A stretch of 64,000 bases of DNA from positions 1,426,001-1,490,000 of the forward strand of contig NZ_CP014143.1 in NCBI RefSeq assembly GCF_001750105.1. The letters run 5' to 3'. Origin of the DNA: Microbulbifer aggregans (GTDB taxonomy: Bacteria; Pseudomonadota; Gammaproteobacteria; Pseudomonadales; Cellvibrionaceae). The translations under genes were made by a program, and so were the position numbers. The notes beneath the pieces were generated by a model, which ran no database searches, was not told the DNA's origin, and was given only the letters and a program-made list of their open reading frames with translations. This document shows, piece by piece, positions 53,130 through 61,678 of the stretch (its first letter is position 1; each line of letters starts with the position of its first letter).

Positions 53130-55052
53130 TTACTGCGACTTGCGGACCCGCAGATACCATTCCGAGAGCAGCCGCACCTGCTTCTCGGTATAGCCCCGCT
53201 CGACCATCCGCGCGACAAAGTCGGCGTGTTTCTTCTGGTCTTCGGCGGAGGCTTTGGTATTGAAGGAAATAACCGGGAGCAGATCCTCGGTATTGGAGAA
53301 CATCTTCTTCTCGATGACGGCGCGCAGTTTTTCGTAGGAGCGCCAGTCCGGGTTTTTGCCCTGATTGTTGGCGCGTGCGCGTAGGACAAAGTTGACGATC
53401 TCGTTGCGGAAATCCTTCGGATTGGAGATGCCGGCAGGCTTCTCGGTTTTTTCCAGTTCCTCGTTGAGTGCGCCACGATCGAGGATCTCGCCGGTCTCCG
53501 GGTCGCGGTATTCCTGGTCCTGGATCCAGAAATCGGCATAAGTCACATAGCGGTCGAAGAGATTCTGGCCGTACTCGGCATAGGATTCGAGATAGGCCGT
53601 CTGAATTTCCTTACCGATGAACTCCACATAGCGTGGAGCCAAATACTCCTTGATGAAGCCGAGGTAGCGCTCCTGCTGTTCCGGTGGGAACTGTTCCTGT
53701 TCAATCTGCTGCTCCAGCACATAAAGCAGGTGGACCGGGTTGGCCGCCACTTCGGTGGCATCGAAGTTGAAGACCTTGGAAAGAATCTTGAACGCGAAAC
53801 GGGTGGAAAGCCCGTTCATGCCCTCATCAACACCGGCGTTGTCGCGATACTCTTGAATCGTCTTTGCTTTGGGGTCGGTATCCTTCAGGTTCTCGCCGTC
53901 ATAAATCCGCATTTTGGAGAACAGGCTGGAATTCTCCGGATCCTTGACTCGTGAAAGCACGGAAAACTGTGCCAGCATGCGCAAAGTGTCTGGGGCGCAA
54001 GGCGCCTTCGACAGCGAGCTGTGCTCCAGTAACTTCTTGTAGATTTTGATCTCCTCCTGCACGCGCACGCAGTAAGGCACCTTGACGATATAGATCCGGT
54101 CGAGGAACGCCTCGTTATTGCGGTTGTTGCGGAAGGACTGCCATTCCGACTCGTTGGAATGGGCGAGAATAATGCCATTGAATGGAATCGAGCCAAGACC
54201 TTCGGTGCTGTTGTAGTTGCCCTCCTGGGTCGCGGTAAGCAGAGGGTGCAGCACCTTGATCGGCGCTTTGAACATTTCGACGAATTCCATCAGACCCTGG
54301 TTGGCCCGACAGAGGCTGCCGGAAAAGCTGTAGGCGTCGGGATCGTTCTGCGGGAAGTCTTCCAGTTTGCGGATATCGATTTTGCCTACCAGAGCGGAGA
54401 TGTCCTGGTTGTTCTCATCGCCGGGCTCGGTCTTGGAGATTGCTACCTGGTCCAGAATCGAGGGCCGGATCTTGACCACCCGGAACTGGCTGATGTCACC
54501 GCGGTATTCGTGCAGGCGTTTGACCGCCCAGGGCGACATAATGGTATTCACGTAGCGCCGGGCGATGCCGTAATCCTCCTCCAGAATCTGGCCGTCTTCA
54601 TCGGGTGAGAACAGGCTCAGAGGAGATTCGAATACTGGCGATCCCTTGATGGCGTAGATGGGGATCTTCTCCATCAATGCTTTCAGTCGCTCCGCCAGCG
54701 ACGACTTGCCACCGCCGACCGGGCCGAGCAGGTAGAGGATCTGCTTCTTCTCCTCCAGGCCCTGGGCGGCATGGCGGAAGAAGGAGACAATCTGCTCGAT
54801 CGCCTCTTCCATGCCATAAAATTCACTGAAGGCGGCGTACCGCTTGATTACCTTATTGGAGAAGATGCGCGACAGGCGTGGATCGCGGGAAGTGTCCACC
54901 AGCTCGGGCTCACCGATGGCCATGAGCATGCGCTCTGCCGGCGAGGCATAAGCACTGCGGTCCTTCTTGCACAGCTCCAGGTACTCCTGGATGCTGAGCT
55001 CTTCATCCTGGATGGCTTCATACCGTTCCAGGTAGTGATTGAAAATCGTCAT
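53130..55052 (-). CDS. yeaG: PrkA/YeaG serine protein kinase (AAA+ domain)
   Basis: 640 residues MTIFNHYLERYEAIQDEELS. Walker A GPVGGGKS at 110-117, PrkA AAA domain including ILAHSNESEWQSFR, and the C-terminal PrkA kinase-like region. E. coli YeaG is a Ser/Thr kinase or AAA protein induced under nitrogen starvation and stationary phase. First gene of the yeaG-yeaH-ycgB set. Confidence 0.94.
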   Translation of the reverse strand: MTIFNHYLERYEAIQDEELSIQEYLELCKKDRSAYASPAERMLMAIGEPELVDTSRDPRLSRIFSNKVIKRYAAFSEFYGMEEAIEQIVSFFRHAAQGLEEKKQILYLLGPVGGGKSSLAERLKALMEKIPIYAIKGSPVFESPLSLFSPDEDGQILEEDYGIARRYVNTIMSPWAVKRLHEYRGDISQFRVVKIRPSILDQVAISKTEPGDENNQDISALVGKIDIRKLEDFPQNDPDAYSFSGSLCRANQGLMEFVEMFKAPIKVLHPLLTATQEGNYNSTEGLGSIPFNGIILAHSNESEWQSFRNNRNNEAFLDRIYIVKVPYCVRVQEEIKIYKKLLEHSSLSKAPCAPDTLRMLAQFSVLSRVKDPENSSLFSKMRIYDGENLKDTDPKAKTIQEYRDNAGVDEGMNGLSTRFAFKILSKVFNFDATEVAANPVHLLYVLEQQIEQEQFPPEQQERYLGFIKEYLAPRYVEFIGKEIQTAYLESYAEYGQNLFDRYVTYADFWIQDQEYRDPETGEILDRGALNEELEKTEKPAGISNPKDFRNEIVNFVLRARANNQGKNPDWRSYEKLRAVIEKKMFSNTEDLLPVISFNTKASAEDQKKHADFVARMVERGYTEKQVRLLSEWYLRVRKSQ

Positions 55053-55422
55053 CGTGCACAACTCCCTGTGGCGTGTCGGACAGCTCTTCCAGCCAGTCGC
55101 ACCAATATCGTGCATGCTGGGTATCGCAGAGGCTCTCGCCTGTGTGAACAACTGACCCGTGCGGCTGACGATGCGGGCGCGACCTGCTCGGCAGGTTTCG
55201 CGGTAACTGAAAGGCGCTTTAGCGCTGAACTCTATCTTTATTCCCTATGCGACATATCTTCTGTCGCCAATCGCGAAACTGTAAAAATTTATCTCGCATA
55301 ATCAGGATAGCTTTCCCTCCGCTATGCGGGAGGCGCAGCCGCCAACATAGGTTGAATTAGGTGGCAGTTTTACGCTCTACTAGGCGCCCATTTTGAACAG
55401 CAAGAAGTTGGAGATTCGCGCC
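55053..55422. other. Divergent intergenic region prkA-galE
   Basis: 370 bp without a recognisable gene. Contains CATAAT (55297-55302) as a possible -10 for galE and a CCTCCGC-TAT-GCGGGAGG dyad (55315-55332). The prkA promoter lies at the left side but is not obvious. Confidence 0.35.
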
Positions 55423-56448
55423 ATGGCGATCCTGGTAACCGGCGGAGCCGGCTATATCGGCAGTCACACCTGTTTGGAGCTGCTTGCGGCGGGCTGGGAA
55501 CCGGTGGTGGTGGACAACCTCTGTAACAGCAGTGCCGAGGCTCTGCGGCGGGTCGAAGCCATCAGCGGCAAGTCAGTGCCGCTCTACACCGCCGATATTC
55601 GGGATGCCGGCGCGCTAAGGGAGATTTTTTCCCATCATGAAGTCGAATCTGTGGTGCATTTTGCTGGCCTAAAGGCTGTTGGTGAGTCAGTTGCACAGCC
55701 ATTGCGGTATTACCAGAATAATGTTGCTGGCACTTTGACGCTCTGCGAGGTGATGGAGGAGTTTGGTGTTCGCCAGTTCGTATTCAGCTCTTCCGCGACC
55801 GTATACGGTGATCCGGCGATAGTGCCGGTTCCTGAGCAGTGCCCGACAGCCCCTGAAAGCCCTTATGGGACCAGTAAGCTGATGGTGGAAAACATTCTGC
55901 AGGATGTTTGTGCCGCGCCGGACAGCCAGTGGAAAGTAAGCCTGTTGCGTTACTTCAACCCGATTGGTGCTCACGAGAGTGGCCGTATCGGTGAAGATCC
56001 CCGCGGTATTCCCAACAATCTCCTGCCCTACGTTGCCCAGGTTGCCGTGGGTCGCCTGCCGCATTTGCAGGTGTTCGGCGATGATTACGACACCGTGGAT
56101 GGCACTGGCGTGCGTGACTACATCCACGTGGTGGATCTCGCCCGTGGACACCTGGCCGCTCTGGAAAAGCTGGGTCGCGCGGAGACCACAGCCGGTTGTT
56201 ACACCTATAACCTGGGCACAGGAAAGGGCAGCTCGGTCCTCGAGGTGGTCCGGGCGTTCGAGCAGGCCAGCGGGAAAGACATCCCGATCAAGGTGGTGCC
56301 GCGCCGTCCCGGTGATGTGGCCGAATACTTTGCAGCTCCGGCACTGGCTGAGCAGGAACTTGGTTGGACGGCAGAGTATGATCTTCTCAGGATGGCGGAG
56401 GACACCTGGCGTTGGCAGTCACAAAACCCCAACGGCTATAGCAGTTGA
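55423..56448 (+). CDS. galE: UDP-glucose 4-epimerase
   Basis: 341 residues [24 protein letters not shown] lies 9 bp before the ATG. SDR-extended fold: nucleotide motif GGAGYIG, Ser122-124 (FSSSATVYG) and the catalytic Tyr148-x3-Lys152 (SPYGTSK). It interconverts UDP-glucose and UDP-galactose for surface polysaccharides. No other gal or LPS genes are adjacent. Confidence 0.95.
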   Translation: MAILVTGGAGYIGSHTCLELLAAGWEPVVVDNLCNSSAEALRRVEAISGKSVPLYTADIRDAGALREIFSHHEVESVVHFAGLKAVGESVAQPLRYYQNNVAGTLTLCEVMEEFGVRQFVFSSSATVYGDPAIVPVPEQCPTAPESPYGTSKLMVENILQDVCAAPDSQWKVSLLRYFNPIGAHESGRIGEDPRGIPNNLLPYVAQVAVGRLPHLQVFGDDYDTVDGTGVRDYIHVVDLARGHLAALEKLGRAETTAGCYTYNLGTGKGSSVLEVVRAFEQASGKDIPIKVVPRRPGDVAEYFAAPALAEQELGWTAEYDLLRMAEDTWRWQSQNPNGYSS

Positions 56449-56464
56449 AGTTCCTTTGAACGAG

Positions 56465-57586
56465 CTATCCGGTTGGAGGTGGCCAGCTCAGCACCAGTGC
56501 TGAGCCGGTATCCTCCACCATCATCCCCAGTGATCGGTACTCTCGCTGCAAGGTCTTCTGTAGCCAGGTCCTATCTTCTGCATCCGCCCGGCACAGCCTT
56601 AACTTTTGTGACTTGAAAGGGATGAGCTCCAGGTTAAGGAGTGCCCCTGTTTCTGGATCGAGATCGACAGAATAGAGAATCCGCAGCTCGGGGCGATAAG
56701 CTTCATGCCCGGAAATTCCTTCGTAATCATTAATCAGGTCGCCACAGCCATATAGGATTGCGCGGTCTCGATAGATCTCGACCCCTTTGGGATGGTGGGA
56801 AGAATGTCCGCAGACGACATCCACACCAGCGTCTACCAATAGGTGGGCAAAGCCCTGCTGTTCTTCCGGGATGCGATAACCCCAGTTGCCGCCCCAATGG
56901 ATCGACACCATCACCAGGTCTTCCGGTTTACTGTATTTTTGGATGAACCGAATCAGTTTCCCGGCACTTCCTGACCTCAGGTCCGGTAGAAGGTGAACGC
57001 CGGGTAGCTCTGGCCCCGCAGACCATTCCGGTGGTACGCCACTACTGCCGTGAGCGCAGGCAAAAATCAGAAGCCTCTTTCCATCAAGCTGGATCTCGGC
57101 TGGGGCGCTCGCCTCCAGATCGTTGGCTCCGGCCCCCGCCAGTGTCAGGCCCGCATTGCGCAGGGTTCGCAAAGTCTCCGAGAGTCCCCCGTAGCCCCAG
57201 TCGAGGACATGGTTGTTAGCCAGGGTGCACACATCGATATTGGCGTCGGTCAGGCAGGGCAGGTTGTCCGGGTGCATACGATAGTTGATGCCCTTGCCGT
57301 GCCAGTAGTCATCGCAACGAGTCACCGCAGTTTCCAGATTGATGACGCGGAGTGCAGGTGAGCGTTTATTCATTTCGACAAGAGCATCACCCCACGGATA
57401 AGCGAAGTAAGCTTCTTTGAGGGCTGAGCCACTTTGCATCTCAGCAAGCCGGACATAATCAATGGCAGAGTGCAGATAGCTCTCGTGGATCTGTGGGCTT
57501 CCGGGATGGGGAAGGATCTGGTCGATGCCTCGTCCAGTCATCACATCGCCAGCAAGCAATAGGCGAACTGAGGTTGCAGGGTGCAT
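56465..57586 (-). CDS. CapA family protein (metallophosphatase-like)
   Basis: 373 residues. Motifs of the CapA/PgsA fold: LLLAGDVMTGRG, VINLETAVT, CTLANNHVLDWG, VSIHWGGNWGY and VCGHSSHHPKGVEIY. The N-terminus has no signal peptide. CapA proteins function in poly-gamma-glutamate capsule synthesis in Bacillus, but free-standing homologues in proteobacteria have unknown roles. Convergent with galE, 17 bp apart. Confidence 0.88.
   Translation of the reverse strand: MHPATSVRLLLAGDVMTGRGIDQILPHPGSPQIHESYLHSAIDYVRLAEMQSGSALKEAYFAYPWGDALVEMNKRSPALRVINLETAVTRCDDYWHGKGINYRMHPDNLPCLTDANIDVCTLANNHVLDWGYGGLSETLRTLRNAGLTLAGAGANDLEASAPAEIQLDGKRLLIFACAHGSSGVPPEWSAGPELPGVHLLPDLRSGSAGKLIRFIQKYSKPEDLVMVSIHWGGNWGYRIPEEQQGFAHLLVDAGVDVVCGHSSHHPKGVEIYRDRAILYGCGDLINDYEGISGHEAYRPELRILYSVDLDPETGALLNLELIPFKSQKLRLCRADAEDRTWLQKTLQREYRSLGMMVEDTGSALVLSWPPPTG
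56485..56504. terminator. 9-bp perfect inverted repeat inside the capA 3' end
   Basis: GCTCAGCACCAGTGCTGAGC lies 37 bp after the galE stop. It may act as a galE terminator that is embedded in the convergent capA coding end. Confidence 0.35.
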
Positions 57587-57649
57587 GGGTAACGTGTGCC
57601 TCCATCCCCAAGCTTAGCTTCGCGCACAGAAGCCAGGAGTTAGGAGAGA

Positions 57650-58462
57650 TCAAACTCCGCAATCAGCACAGAAAAATTTCTCATCGCTGAGGCGCATCGC
57701 TGTCAGGTAACCGCCCCAGACACAACCGGTATCCAGCGCGAAGACATTGGGGGTGTCGGCGCGTCCCTCGAGAGCGGCCCAGTGGCCGAAAATGATCTTG
57801 TCGTTGCGGGTTTTGCGCTCGGGATGGCTGAACCAGGGGAGGTAGCCATTGTGTTCGGCTTCCGGACCGCGCTTGGTCACCAGATCCAGCGTGCCGTCAG
57901 CCCTACAGAAGCGCATGCGGGTGAAATAGTTGGTGATGGAGCGCAAGCGCTCGATGCCGAGCAGGTGATCGCTCCAGCAGTGTGGCTCGTTGCCGTACAT
58001 GCCATAGAAGTAGGCTTTGGCCATGGCATCGTCAGCCAGCGCCCGATGTACCTCGCGGGAGAGTTCTACTGCTTTGGTGATGCTCCATATGGGTGGGATA
58101 CCCGCATGGACCATGGTAAAGCCCTTCTTGTGTACCACCAGCGGCAGGCTCTGCAGCCATTCCAGCAGTGTATCTGCGTCCTTGGCACGCAGGATTTTCG
58201 CCAGGTCGTGCTCTTTGTCGGTAAGACGCTTGGCGCCGTGGGCTAGTGCTAACAGGTGCAGATCATGGTTGCCAAGGACCGCGGTCACCTGGGCGCGGTG
58301 CTCGTACAGGAAGCGCAGGGTACTGAGACTGTCGTGCCCGCGGTGCACCATGTCACCTGCCAGCCAGAGTTTGTCACGGTCCGGCCGGAAGTGGACCTTA
58401 TCCAACAGTCGCATGAAGGGCTCGAAGCAGCCTTGAATGTCCCCGATGGCATAAGTGGCCAA
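57650..58462 (-). CDS. apaH: Diadenosine tetraphosphatase (symmetrical)
   Basis: 270 residues, TTG start (58462) with AGGGGAAG 7 bp upstream. Metallophosphatase motifs: GDIQGCFEPF, GDMVHRG and LGNHDLH. It hydrolyses Ap4A and can remove Np4 caps from RNA. Fifth gene of lptD-surA-pdxA-rsmA-apaH; the common apaG gene between rsmA and apaH is missing here. Confidence 0.95.
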   Translation of the reverse strand: MATYAIGDIQGCFEPFMRLLDKVHFRPDRDKLWLAGDMVHRGHDSLSTLRFLYEHRAQVTAVLGNHDLHLLALAHGAKRLTDKEHDLAKILRAKDADTLLEWLQSLPLVVHKKGFTMVHAGIPPIWSITKAVELSREVHRALADDAMAKAYFYGMYGNEPHCWSDHLLGIERLRSITNYFTRMRFCRADGTLDLVTKRGPEAEHNGYLPWFSHPERKTRNDKIIFGHWAALEGRADTPNVFALDTGCVWGGYLTAMRLSDEKFFCADCGV

Positions 58463-58495
58463 AAGTCTTCCCCTGCTTTCTTTTTCCTGAAGGCG

Positions 58496-59293
58496 CTATT
58501 GATCCAATTTGGATAGGTGATTGGCGAGCTCGACAAATTCCTTGACGCTCAGAGTTTCCGGCCGGCGACTCGCATCGATAGAAAGCTCGGAGACATCGAG
58601 GTCAGGGTACAGTGGTTTGATGGCATTGCGCAGGGTCTTTCTGCGCTGCTGGAAAGCGACGTTGACGAGACGTTCCAGCAAGTCTTCGTCATCTGCAGGG
58701 TAGGGAGGGTTGGCGTGGGGCACCAGTCGCACAATTGCCGAATCCACTTTTGGTGCAGGGCGGAAAGATTGTGGAGGCACCGGGAACAGGCCCTGTACCC
58801 GGCAGTGATACTGAACCATGACGCTGAGTCGGCCATAGGACTTGTTGCCCGGCACTGCGCTCAATCGATCCACCACTTCTTTTTGCAGCATAAAGTGCAT
58901 GTCGCGGATCTTGCCGCGGAAGCCCAGCAGGTGGAACAGCAACGGCGTGGAGATGTTGTAGGGCAGGTTGCCAACGATGCGGAGCTGGTCGTCGCCTGCA
59001 AGGCTGCCAAAGTCGAACTTCAGGGCATCCTGTTCAATGATGCTGAAATCAGGGTAATCACGAAATTTGAATTTCAGCAGTGGGATCAGATCCCGATCCA
59101 GCTCCACCGCAGTCAGGGAAGGGCAGCGCTTCAGTAGCAGTTCAGTAATCGCGCCCTGACCGGGGCCGATTTCCACCAGCCGGTCTTCTTCTTTAGGGGC
59201 AATGGCCCGGACAATCCGCTCGATAATGTTTTCGTCGACCAGAAAGTTTTGGCCGAAGCGCTTGCGCGCCTTGTGTTCGAAAAAGTGATCCAT
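58496..59293 (-). CDS. rsmA: 16S rRNA (adenine1518/1519-N6) dimethyltransferase
   Basis: 265 residues. KRFGQNFLVDENI at the start, VEIGPGQGAITELL for SAM binding and NLPYNIST for the target adenine. It dimethylates A1518 and A1519 of 16S rRNA. It lies 33 bp before apaH. Confidence 0.97.
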   Translation of the reverse strand: MDHFFEHKARKRFGQNFLVDENIIERIVRAIAPKEEDRLVEIGPGQGAITELLLKRCPSLTAVELDRDLIPLLKFKFRDYPDFSIIEQDALKFDFGSLAGDDQLRIVGNLPYNISTPLLFHLLGFRGKIRDMHFMLQKEVVDRLSAVPGNKSYGRLSVMVQYHCRVQGLFPVPPQSFRPAPKVDSAIVRLVPHANPPYPADDEDLLERLVNVAFQQRRKTLRNAIKPLYPDLDVSELSIDASRRPETLSVKEFVELANHLSKLDQ

Positions 59294-59330
59294 AGGGAAT
59301 GAATTCTGTCAGTCGTCTACGCAGTGTTTC

Positions 59331-60332
59331 TTAGAGAGCACGCAGCTCTGCCAGCTGTACTGCCTGAGCCAGGGCGGCGCGGAGGCTGCCACAGTCGGCC
59401 TCGTTCTGCCCGGCGATGTTGAGAGCGGTGCCATGATCCACTGAGGTGCGAATAAACGGCAGTCCCAGGGTGATATTCACGGCGTGGCCAAATCCTTTGA
59501 ATTTTAACACCGGCAAGCCCTGGTCATGGTACATGGCCAGCACCGCATCACAGCGAGCCAGTTGTGGCGGGGTAAACAGGGTGTCAGCGGGAAGTGGGCC
59601 GAGCAGGTGGAGGCCCAGGGCACGCAATTTATCCAGGGCCGGTTCGATGACTTCGATCTCTTCCCGCCCCAGGTGCCCGCCCTCACCGGCGTGCGGGTTC
59701 AGGCCGCAGACGCCGATTCTCGGTTCGCTGAGTCGAAACTGGTCACGCAGGCTGCGATGAAGAACCAGGATCGTCTGCTCCAGTCGCTCGGAAGTGATGG
59801 CTGCGCTGACGTCCTTGAGGGGCAGGTGCGTGGTCACCAGCGCCACGCGCAGTTCTTCGGCAGCCAGCATCATGACCACCCGCTCTACGCCGGCAACTTC
59901 CGCGAACAGCTCGGTGTGGCCACTGAAAGGAATGCCGGCCTCATTGATGACACCCTTGTGTACGGGGCCGGTTACCAGCGCATCGAAGCGGCGTTGCAGG
60001 CAGCCGCGGGCGGCAGTGCGCAGGGTATCCACAACATAGGGGGCGTTGGCGGGATTGAGCCTGCCGGGGGTGGCGGGCTCAGCCAGGGTGATCGGCTGCA
60101 CATACAGGGAGCCGTCGGGTGTATCCGCGGGTGCGGAATCGGGATCAAAAGGGATCAGCTTGAGGGGCAGGCTCATCCGCTCAGCGGCCTCCGCGAGGAG
60201 ATCCGGATCGCTCAGGGCGACAATCTGTACCGGGCCACGATGGCCGTTGGCCCGGCTGCTGGCGAGTCTGACCGCCAGCTCCGGGCCGATACCGGCGGGT
60301 TCGCCGGGGGTGAAGGCGATACGGGGGATCAT
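59331..60332 (-). CDS. pdxA: 4-hydroxythreonine-4-phosphate dehydrogenase
   Basis: 333 residues. GEPAGIGPEL near the start, PVHKGVINEAG, GHTELFAE and MYHDQGLPVLK (metal ligands). It makes the pyridoxine 5'-phosphate precursor. Its ATG overlaps the surA stop (ATGA). Confidence 0.96.
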   Translation of the reverse strand: MIPRIAFTPGEPAGIGPELAVRLASSRANGHRGPVQIVALSDPDLLAEAAERMSLPLKLIPFDPDSAPADTPDGSLYVQPITLAEPATPGRLNPANAPYVVDTLRTAARGCLQRRFDALVTGPVHKGVINEAGIPFSGHTELFAEVAGVERVVMMLAAEELRVALVTTHLPLKDVSAAITSERLEQTILVLHRSLRDQFRLSEPRIGVCGLNPHAGEGGHLGREEIEVIEPALDKLRALGLHLLGPLPADTLFTPPQLARCDAVLAMYHDQGLPVLKFKGFGHAVNITLGLPFIRTSVDHGTALNIAGQNEADCGSLRAALAQAVQLAELRAL

Positions 60333-61678
60333 TGCTCGGCGCTGTCGGCGCTCTCCCCTTCCTCTTTGAGATTCGGCAGCTTGATATCCACGTAGGCCTG
60401 GTCGCGGATTTCACGGCGCCAGTTCTGCAGCTCTTCCTCATAGCGTCGATTGCGCAGCAAATTGGCCGCCTGATTACGAATGTACTGCTCGGTCATGTCC
60501 TGGTTGCGGCGGCCGTCCACCCGCAGGATGTGCCAGCCGAACTGGGACTTGAACGGCATGCTGATTTCGCCCACCGGCGTATTGTTCATGGCCTGGGTAA
60601 ATTCCGGCACAAACTGCCCGGGCATGGACCAGCCGAGGTCACCGCCGGCAAGCATGGTGCCGATATCTTCTGAGTGCTCGCGAGCCAGCTCATCGAAAGA
60701 GGCGCCACCCTCGATCTGCTTGCGCAGGTCGATCAGCAGGTTGTAAGCGGCGTCGTCATCGCGGATGGCGGAGGTCTTGACCAGGATATGGCGCACCTTG
60801 GTCTGCTCCACGACCTGTTCATTGGAGCCGCGCTGGGCGTGGATCTTGAGCAGGTGGAAGCCCGCATCACTGCGGAACGGGTCGGTGACATCGTTGACGC
60901 CAAGACCCTGGAGGGCATTGGAGAACAGGGTGGGCAGCTCGACAGTCTTGCGCCAGCCCAGGTCACCACCGGAGAGCGCGTTCTGGCCGGCCGAATTGGC
61001 AATAGCCAGTTGCCGGAAATCGGCGCCATCGCGTACCTGCTGTGCCAGCTGTTCAGCCTTTTCCCGCGCCTTGGTGACTTCGTCTCCCGGAGCGCTGGAG
61101 CTTACCGGAATCAGGATATGGCCCAGTTCATATTGGGGCGATTTCCAGAACTCGCCCTCCTTGGAGCGCAGGAAGTTGTCGATGTCCTGGTCGGTAATCT
61201 GGATACGGCGGTTGACGCTGCCCTGCTCGACGCGGCGGATCAGCAATTCGTTGCGGATCTGCTGGCGGAAAGTTTTCATCGACAGTCCGTCGGCGGCCAG
61301 GCGCTCGCGGAACTGCTCGGGGCTGGCGCCGGTATTCTGCATGACGCGGGCAATGGCCTGGTCCAGTTCGGCGTCGGAGACAGTGACCCCTGCGCGGGAA
61401 GCCATCTGCAGCTGCAGGCGCTCGATGATCAACTGTTCCAGTACCTGGCGACGTAGCACGTCGATTGGCGGAGCCTCGACGTTCTGTGCCTTGATCTGGG
61501 CCGTGATGGTGTTCAGGCGCTGTTGCAGCTCGCTGGCCATGACGACGTCGTCATCCACGACGGCGACAACGCGGTCGAGTTTCTGCACCTGGGCCATTGC
61601 CGGCGCGGCCACGACGGCACAGAGTGCCAGGGCGGGCAGCAGGGCCCGCTTGAGAGCGAATGCGGTCATTATTCTCAT
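60329..61678 (-). CDS. surA: Periplasmic chaperone and peptidyl-prolyl isomerase
   Basis: 449 residues from ATG 61678, which overlaps the lptD stop (TGATG). Signal peptide (LLPALALCAVVAAPAMAQ), a SurA N-terminal domain (VVAVVDDDVVMASELQQR) and two parvulin domains (KVRHILVKTSAIR onwards, and the first one with ELGHILIPVS). It escorts outer-membrane proteins such as LptD, the next gene upstream. Confidence 0.96.
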   Translation of the reverse strand: MRIMTAFALKRALLPALALCAVVAAPAMAQVQKLDRVVAVVDDDVVMASELQQRLNTITAQIKAQNVEAPPIDVLRRQVLEQLIIERLQLQMASRAGVTVSDAELDQAIARVMQNTGASPEQFRERLAADGLSMKTFRQQIRNELLIRRVEQGSVNRRIQITDQDIDNFLRSKEGEFWKSPQYELGHILIPVSSSAPGDEVTKAREKAEQLAQQVRDGADFRQLAIANSAGQNALSGGDLGWRKTVELPTLFSNALQGLGVNDVTDPFRSDAGFHLLKIHAQRGSNEQVVEQTKVRHILVKTSAIRDDDAAYNLLIDLRKQIEGGASFDELAREHSEDIGTMLAGGDLGWSMPGQFVPEFTQAMNNTPVGEISMPFKSQFGWHILRVDGRRNQDMTEQYIRNQAANLLRNRRYEEELQNWRREIRDQAYVDIKLPNLKEEGESADSAEQ

